64,000 nt of DNA from Bacteroidales bacterium (GTDB lineage Bacteria; Bacteroidota; Bacteroidia; Bacteroidales; Muribaculaceae). Positions 59,640-64,000 of this stretch are shown one piece after another. Each line of letters starts with the position of its first letter. Positions within the stretch are counted from its first letter, which is position 1. The position numbers and the translations under genes were made by a program. The DNA is taken from positions 62,001 to 126,000 of the forward strand of contig DXXM01000003.1 in the NCBI GenBank assembly GCA_019416285.1, written 5' to 3'. The notes under the pieces were generated by a model. It did not search any database. It was not told the DNA's origin and worked only from the letters and a program-made list of their open reading frames with translations.

Positions 59640-61925
59640 ATGATAAGACAGACTCTTACAGGTCTCGCCCTCGCCTCCGCTCTGCTGCTTCCGGCCCATG
59701 TTCCCGCTGACTATGTGTGGGACAGCATGAGCCACGACTCTTCCGCTTCGATGCCTGTGGGGGGTGGCGACATCGGTCTCAATGTGTGGGCCGAGGATGG
59801 CGACCTTTTCTTCTATATCGGTCGCAGCGGGGCCTACGACGAGCACAGCACTCTGCTAAAACAGGGTAGGGTGAGGGTGCATATTCCCGGCGACAGCCTC
59901 AGCCCCTTCTCGCAGCGCCTGAAACTCAACGAAGGCTACTGCGAGCTGATGGTCAACGGCAATAAGGTACAGGTTTGGGCTGATGTGTTCAAGCCTGTGG
60001 TCCATGTCGGCATCGAGAGCCCGCGCGCGGTGTCGCCGGTGGTCAGCTATGAGAGCTGGCGCTATGCCGACCGTCCTTTCCGCAAGGGTGAGGGGCGTCA
60101 GAACTCATGGAAGTGGTCGTCGCCGAAGAATCTCGTCACCACACGCGATTCAATCCTCGCCGGAGAGCGCGATGTGACTTTTTTCCATCGGAATCCGGAG
60201 ACCACGGTGTTTGACGTGACAGTGGCACGCGAAGGTCTCGACTCGGTCAAATCAAAGCTCTGGAATCCCCTTGCCGGACTCATTTCCGGCGGTCGGCTGA
60301 AGGGCGACAATCTGCGTTTTACCGGTGTGACCGACGGGGTGTATGATGGCACGGATTTCCGTGCGTGGAATTTCACCGCTGCCCGTCCCGCGAAGAAACT
60401 TGACTTCATCGTGACGCTCCACAACGCGCAGGCGCCCGTATCAACCTGGCAAAACTCGCTCGACAGCATCGAGAGCCTTATAAAAGTGCGCACCGACCGC
60501 GAGAAATCCCGCGCGTGGTGGCGTGATTTCTGGAAACGCAGCTATATCGCCGCTCCTGCGGAGGGTGACACGACCGTGACGAGGATGGCCCGCAACTACG
60601 AACTCTTCCGCTACATGCTCGGCTGCAATGCCTACGGCAAGGAGCCCACGAAGTTCAACGGCGGACTCTTCACCTTCGACCCTCACCATGTCAACGCGGA
60701 GCAGACTTTCACCCCCGACTACCGTAACTGGGGCGGAGGCACTATGACTGCGCAGAATCAGCGCCTCGTCTACTGGCCTATGCTCAAAAGCGGTGACTTC
60801 GACATGATGAAACCGCAGTTTGACTTCTACAAGCGCATGCTCGCCAACGCCGAGTTGCGTTCACGCGTCTACTGGGGCCACGACGGAGGCTGCTTCACCG
60901 AACAGATTGAGCTCTTCGGCCTTCCGAATATGATGGAATACGGCACGAAGCGCCCGGCATATTCCGATCCGGGTGTGGAATACAACGCATGGCTCGAATA
61001 TGAGTGGGACACAGTGCTCGAATTCTGTCAGATGATGCTCGAAAGCGCCCGCTACGACGGCACTGACATCTCGGAATACCGTCCGCTCATCGAAAGCGCG
61101 CTGACGTTTTTCGACGAACACTATCGCTATCTCGCATCGCGCCGCGGAAGTAAGAGTCTCGACGGCGACGGCAAACTCATCCTGTTTCCCGGCTCCGGCT
61201 GCGAGACTTATAAGATGACAAACAATGCCGCATCTACCGTGGCGGCACTGCGCCGTGTCACCGGCAGCTATCTCGACTACATGAAGGCACAGGGCGACAC
61301 CGCCACCTCGAAATGGACCACGCTCCTGAGCCGCATCCCCGAGATACCGACCCGTATCCTCGGCGCCCGCGAGATGATTGCCCCTGCAAAGACCTGGGAA
61401 CGTATAAATAATGTGGAGACTCCGCAGCTTTACCCCGTGTGGCCGTGGCGTTTCTACGGCGTGACCCTCGGCGACTCCGCAGCTCTCGACGTGGCCCGCA
61501 ATACCTTCCTTCACGACCCCGACGCACTGAAATTCCGCTCGGTCACAGGCTGGAAGCAAGACAACATCTGGGCCGCATGTCTCGGACTCACCGATGAAGC
61601 CTTCGCGCTCAACTCCGCGAAGTGGGCCGACGGCAAGCACCGTTTCCCCGCCTTCCTGGGCCCGGGCTATGACTGGACTCCCGACCACAACTGGGGCGGA
61701 AGCGCCATGATAGGGCTTCAGGAGATGCTCTTACAGACCGACGGCGACAGGATATACCTTTTCCCCTCCTGGCCTCTCGACCGCGACATCAGTTTCAGGC
61801 TCCATGCTCCCAGCAATACCGTGGTGGAAGCCACTCTCAGCGGCGGAAAGCTCACGGACCTCACCGTGATCCCCTCCGGACGCGCCGCCGACATTGTGCT
61901 CCCCGCCAAGCTCCAACAGAAATAA
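59640..61925 (+). CDS. DUF5703 / GH139-like glycosidase (possible 2-O-methyl-L-fucosidase)
   Basis: 761 residues; signal peptide (LTGLALASALLLPAHVPA). The N-terminal DUF5703-type domain has SASMPVGGGDIGLNVWAEDGDLFFYIGRSGAYDE, followed by an (alpha/alpha)6 barrel (ARNYELFRYMLGCNAYG, GGLFTFDPHHVN, RNWGGGTMTAQNQRLVYWPML, WGHDGGCFTEQ) similar to GH95. GH139 of the B. thetaiotaomicron RG-II locus (BT0984) removes 2-O-methyl-L-fucose from chain B, and I recall it beside an esterase and GH106 as here. Catalytic residues are not assigned; GH95-like fucosidase is the alternative. Confidence 0.75.
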   Translation: MIRQTLTGLALASALLLPAHVPADYVWDSMSHDSSASMPVGGGDIGLNVWAEDGDLFFYIGRSGAYDEHSTLLKQGRVRVHIPGDSLSPFSQRLKLNEGYCELMVNGNKVQVWADVFKPVVHVGIESPRAVSPVVSYESWRYADRPFRKGEGRQNSWKWSSPKNLVTTRDSILAGERDVTFFHRNPETTVFDVTVAREGLDSVKSKLWNPLAGLISGGRLKGDNLRFTGVTDGVYDGTDFRAWNFTAARPAKKLDFIVTLHNAQAPVSTWQNSLDSIESLIKVRTDREKSRAWWRDFWKRSYIAAPAEGDTTVTRMARNYELFRYMLGCNAYGKEPTKFNGGLFTFDPHHVNAEQTFTPDYRNWGGGTMTAQNQRLVYWPMLKSGDFDMMKPQFDFYKRMLANAELRSRVYWGHDGGCFTEQIELFGLPNMMEYGTKRPAYSDPGVEYNAWLEYEWDTVLEFCQMMLESARYDGTDISEYRPLIESALTFFDEHYRYLASRRGSKSLDGDGKLILFPGSGCETYKMTNNAASTVAALRRVTGSYLDYMKAQGDTATSKWTTLLSRIPEIPTRILGAREMIAPAKTWERINNVETPQLYPVWPWRFYGVTLGDSAALDVARNTFLHDPDALKFRSVTGWKQDNIWAACLGLTDEAFALNSAKWADGKHRFPAFLGPGYDWTPDHNWGGSAMIGLQEMLLQTDGDRIYLFPSWPLDRDISFRLHAPSNTVVEATLSGGKLTDLTVIPSGRAADIVLPAKLQQK

Positions 61926-61938
61926 CAGAATTCAACAC

Positions 61939-64000
61939 ATGAAAATACTCTCAGCAATCCTATTCTTCCTGCTCGTCCCCGCCATAACCATGGCCGAGGA
62001 TATAAAGCCGCAGGAAATCTCTGTGGCCGGATTCTTCCCGATAGAAAATTCCGGCCGGCAGGTCTATGACTTCAACAACGGATGGCGTTACCACCTCGGC
62101 GATGTGGCCGACGGTGGCGCCCGCAATATTGACGATTCGTCGTGGGAAGTGGTATCTACGCCCCACACCGTCGAGCTCCTCCCGGCAGAGGGAAGCGGAT
62201 GCCGCAACTATCAGGGCAAAGCCTGGTACAGAAAGCACTTCGTGATGCCCGAGGAAACCGCAGGCAAGGATGTCAGCCTTCATTTCGAAGCCATCATGGG
62301 CAAACAGAAAATCTTTGTCAACGGCAAGGTGGTCAAGGAGAATTTCGGCGGCTACTTGCCCGTGACAATCTCTCTGACCGAGGCCGGTGTGCAGCCCGGC
62401 GACAGCTGCGTGGTCGCAGTCATGGCCGACAACAGCGACGATAAGAGCTTCCCTCCCGGCAAGCCGCAGCACTCTCTCGACTTCGCCTACCACGGGGGCA
62501 TCTACCGTGATGTGTGGATGATTGCCAAGTCCCCCGTGGCCATCACCGACGCTGTCGAGGCCAACAAGGTGGCAGGCGGAGGCGTCTTTGTGCATTTCGA
62601 CAAGGTGTCCGACAAGAGCGCCGACGTGATTGTCAATACCGATGTCGCAAACAATGACAAGCAGTCACGCAAGGTTTATGTGCAGACCTCCCTTATCGGG
62701 CCTGACGGCAAGCTCCTGCAGGAACTCAGCAGTTCCGCAGTGACTGTTAAGCCCGGCGAGACAAAGATGGTGTCACAGACTTTTCATGTCAAGAATCCCG
62801 AACTGTGGGAACCTGACCGCCCCACGCTCTACCGCGTGGAATCACGCATAAAGGAGGGTAAGGAAACCGTCGACGGCGGCGCAACCCGTATCGGCATACG
62901 CTATTTCGAGTTTGACGGCGACAAGGGCTTCATTCTCAACGGTAAGCCTTTCGGTCAGCTCGTCGGTGCGAACCGTCATCAGGATTTCGCATACGTCGGC
63001 AACGCCGTGCCCAACTCGCAGCAGTGGCGCGATGCCAAGCGTCTGCGCGACGCCGGTTGCCGCATCATCCGTGTGGCCCACTATCCTCAGGACCCGTCCT
63101 TCATGGATGCCTGCGATGAGCTGGGTATGTTCGTGATTGTGGCTACTCCCGGGTGGCAGTTCTGGAACAAGGACCCGAAATTTGCCGAGAAAGTCCATCA
63201 GAATACCCGTGAAATTATCCGCCGTGACCGCAACCATCCCTCGGTGCTCATGTGGGAACCCATCCTCAACGAGACCCGCTATCCGGAAAATTTCTCACTT
63301 GAGGCGCTTCAGATTACAAAGGACGAATATCCCTATCCCGGTCGTCCCATCGCAGCCGCCGACATGCACTCGGCCGGCGTGAAGGAAAACTATGACCTCG
63401 TCTACGGCTGGCCCGGCGACGACGAGAAGGCCGACGCTCCCCGTCAGAACATCTTCACCCGCGAGTTCGGCGAGAATGTCGATGACTGGTATGCCCACAA
63501 CAACGACAACCGCGCCTCGCGCAGCTGGGGCGAGCGTCCCATGAAGGTGCAGGCTCTTTCGCTCGCCAAGACCTACGACGGTCTCTATCGCACCACAGGC
63601 AAATTCATCGGTGGCGCCCAGTGGCACCCCTTCGACCATCAGCGCGGCTATCACCCCGATCCGTACTGGGGCGGTATATACGACGCTTTCCGTCAGCCGA
63701 AATATGCCTATCACATGTTTCGCAGTCAGACCGCCCACGACCTTGACCACCCCACGGCCGAGTCAGGTCCGATGGTCTACATCATGCACGAGATGACGCA
63801 GTTCTCCGACCCCGACGTGGTGGTGTTCAGCAACTGTGATTCCGTGCGCCTTTCAATCTACGACGGCGCCAAGTCCTGGACTCTTCCCGTCGTTCACCGA
63901 GAGGGTGGTATGCCTTCGGCTCCCGTAGTGTTCAAGGACGTGTGGGATTTCTGGGAAGCCCGTAACTACAGCTACACAAACAAGAACTGGCAGGCCGTGA
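61939..64000 (+). CDS. GH2 family glycosidase, cut by the window end
   Basis: 687 codons are present from ATG 61939, 13 bp after the previous stop; the 3' end lies outside. Signal peptide (ILSAILFFLLVPAITMA), GH2 sandwich (YDFNNGWRYHLGD, NYQGKAWYRKHF), Ig domain, then the barrel with acid/base E445 (PILNETRYP) and nucleophile E509 (FTREFGEN), and a following Ig-like region. The barrel resembles the GH2 subgroup with a C-terminal DUF4982-type domain. The substrate is unknown, but it belongs to the same transcript as the RG-II-type genes. Confidence 0.88.
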   Translation, partial: MKILSAILFFLLVPAITMAEDIKPQEISVAGFFPIENSGRQVYDFNNGWRYHLGDVADGGARNIDDSSWEVVSTPHTVELLPAEGSGCRNYQGKAWYRKHFVMPEETAGKDVSLHFEAIMGKQKIFVNGKVVKENFGGYLPVTISLTEAGVQPGDSCVVAVMADNSDDKSFPPGKPQHSLDFAYHGGIYRDVWMIAKSPVAITDAVEANKVAGGGVFVHFDKVSDKSADVIVNTDVANNDKQSRKVYVQTSLIGPDGKLLQELSSSAVTVKPGETKMVSQTFHVKNPELWEPDRPTLYRVESRIKEGKETVDGGATRIGIRYFEFDGDKGFILNGKPFGQLVGANRHQDFAYVGNAVPNSQQWRDAKRLRDAGCRIIRVAHYPQDPSFMDACDELGMFVIVATPGWQFWNKDPKFAEKVHQNTREIIRRDRNHPSVLMWEPILNETRYPENFSLEALQITKDEYPYPGRPIAAADMHSAGVKENYDLVYGWPGDDEKADAPRQNIFTREFGENVDDWYAHNNDNRASRSWGERPMKVQALSLAKTYDGLYRTTGKFIGGAQWHPFDHQRGYHPDPYWGGIYDAFRQPKYAYHMFRSQTAHDLDHPTAESGPMVYIMHEMTQFSDPDVVVFSNCDSVRLSIYDGAKSWTLPVVHREGGMPSAPVVFKDVWDFWEARNYSYTNKNWQAV

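Noticed and set aside
1..64000. CRISPR arrays, tRNA, rRNA and insertion sequences
   Set aside because: No regularly spaced repeats, cloverleaf sequences, rRNA stretches or transposase genes with flanking repeats were seen.

Overview
The window is a chromosomal segment of a Bacteroidales bacterium. Three things point to this: the promoters follow the Bacteroidetes form (TTG, about 19-21 bp, TAnnTTTG) instead of sigma70 -35/-10; the gene content is typical (fimbrillin lipoproteins with DUF3575 and DUF5119 partners, SusD-less TonB receptors, a large polysaccharide-utilisation locus, a lipoprotein serpin); and starts are mostly not preceded by Shine-Dalgarno sequences. The fairly GC-rich coding sequence and the gene mix suggest a gut Muribaculaceae-like species; this is inference.

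Layout. 1-3.6 kb: late cobalamin synthesis, with cobT(end)-cobS-cobC on + converging on cobD-cbiB on -; the cobD leader carries a cobalamin riboswitch. 3.6-8.0 kb: an unknown protein behind a palindromic promoter, a GNAT acetyltransferase, a secreted CarboxypepD_reg-like protein, a YafQ-type toxin-antitoxin pair and rmlB. 8.0-13.5 kb: a four-gene fimbrial operon (DUF3575, DUF5119, two fimbrillin lipoproteins) with a G7 tract in its promoter and an extra-stable intercistronic hairpin. 13.5-20.6 kb (- strand): secreted CMD-cupin protein, a large transglutaminase-like protein whose signal peptide is cut by an in-frame TAA, a KilA-N protein, cutC and a GH29 fucosidase. 20.6-22.9 kb: a Septu-type PtuA/PtuB defence pair. 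23.1-26.5 kb: inhibitory-type serpin, membrane ferredoxin (NapH-like), OxyR with its redox cysteines, and a divergent small ferredoxin. 26.6-35.3 kb: a phosphate cluster (TonB receptor and phosphatase on -, PhoB/PhoR-like pair and a PiT-PhoU-like transporter on +). The receptor and transporter promoters share tandem 11-bp repeats placed exactly 9 bp upstream of the -7 element, a predicted Pho box.

35.4-64 kb: one co-oriented run of eleven carbohydrate-active genes behind a single clear promoter: GH127, GH141-like, GH78-like, GH138-like, GH137-GH2 fusion, GH2 (LacZ-like), GH2, GH106, SASA-type esterase, DUF5703/GH139-like and a GH2 cut by the window end. This set and its order closely parallel, from memory, the Bacteroides thetaiotaomicron rhamnogalacturonan-II (RG-II) loci. 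Catalytic glutamate spacing in the GH138, GH137 and GH106 homologues agrees with the residues I recall for the characterised enzymes. The segment is therefore read as an RG-II degradation locus. No SusC/SusD pair or regulator lies inside the window.

No rRNA, tRNA, CRISPR array or insertion sequence was recognised.
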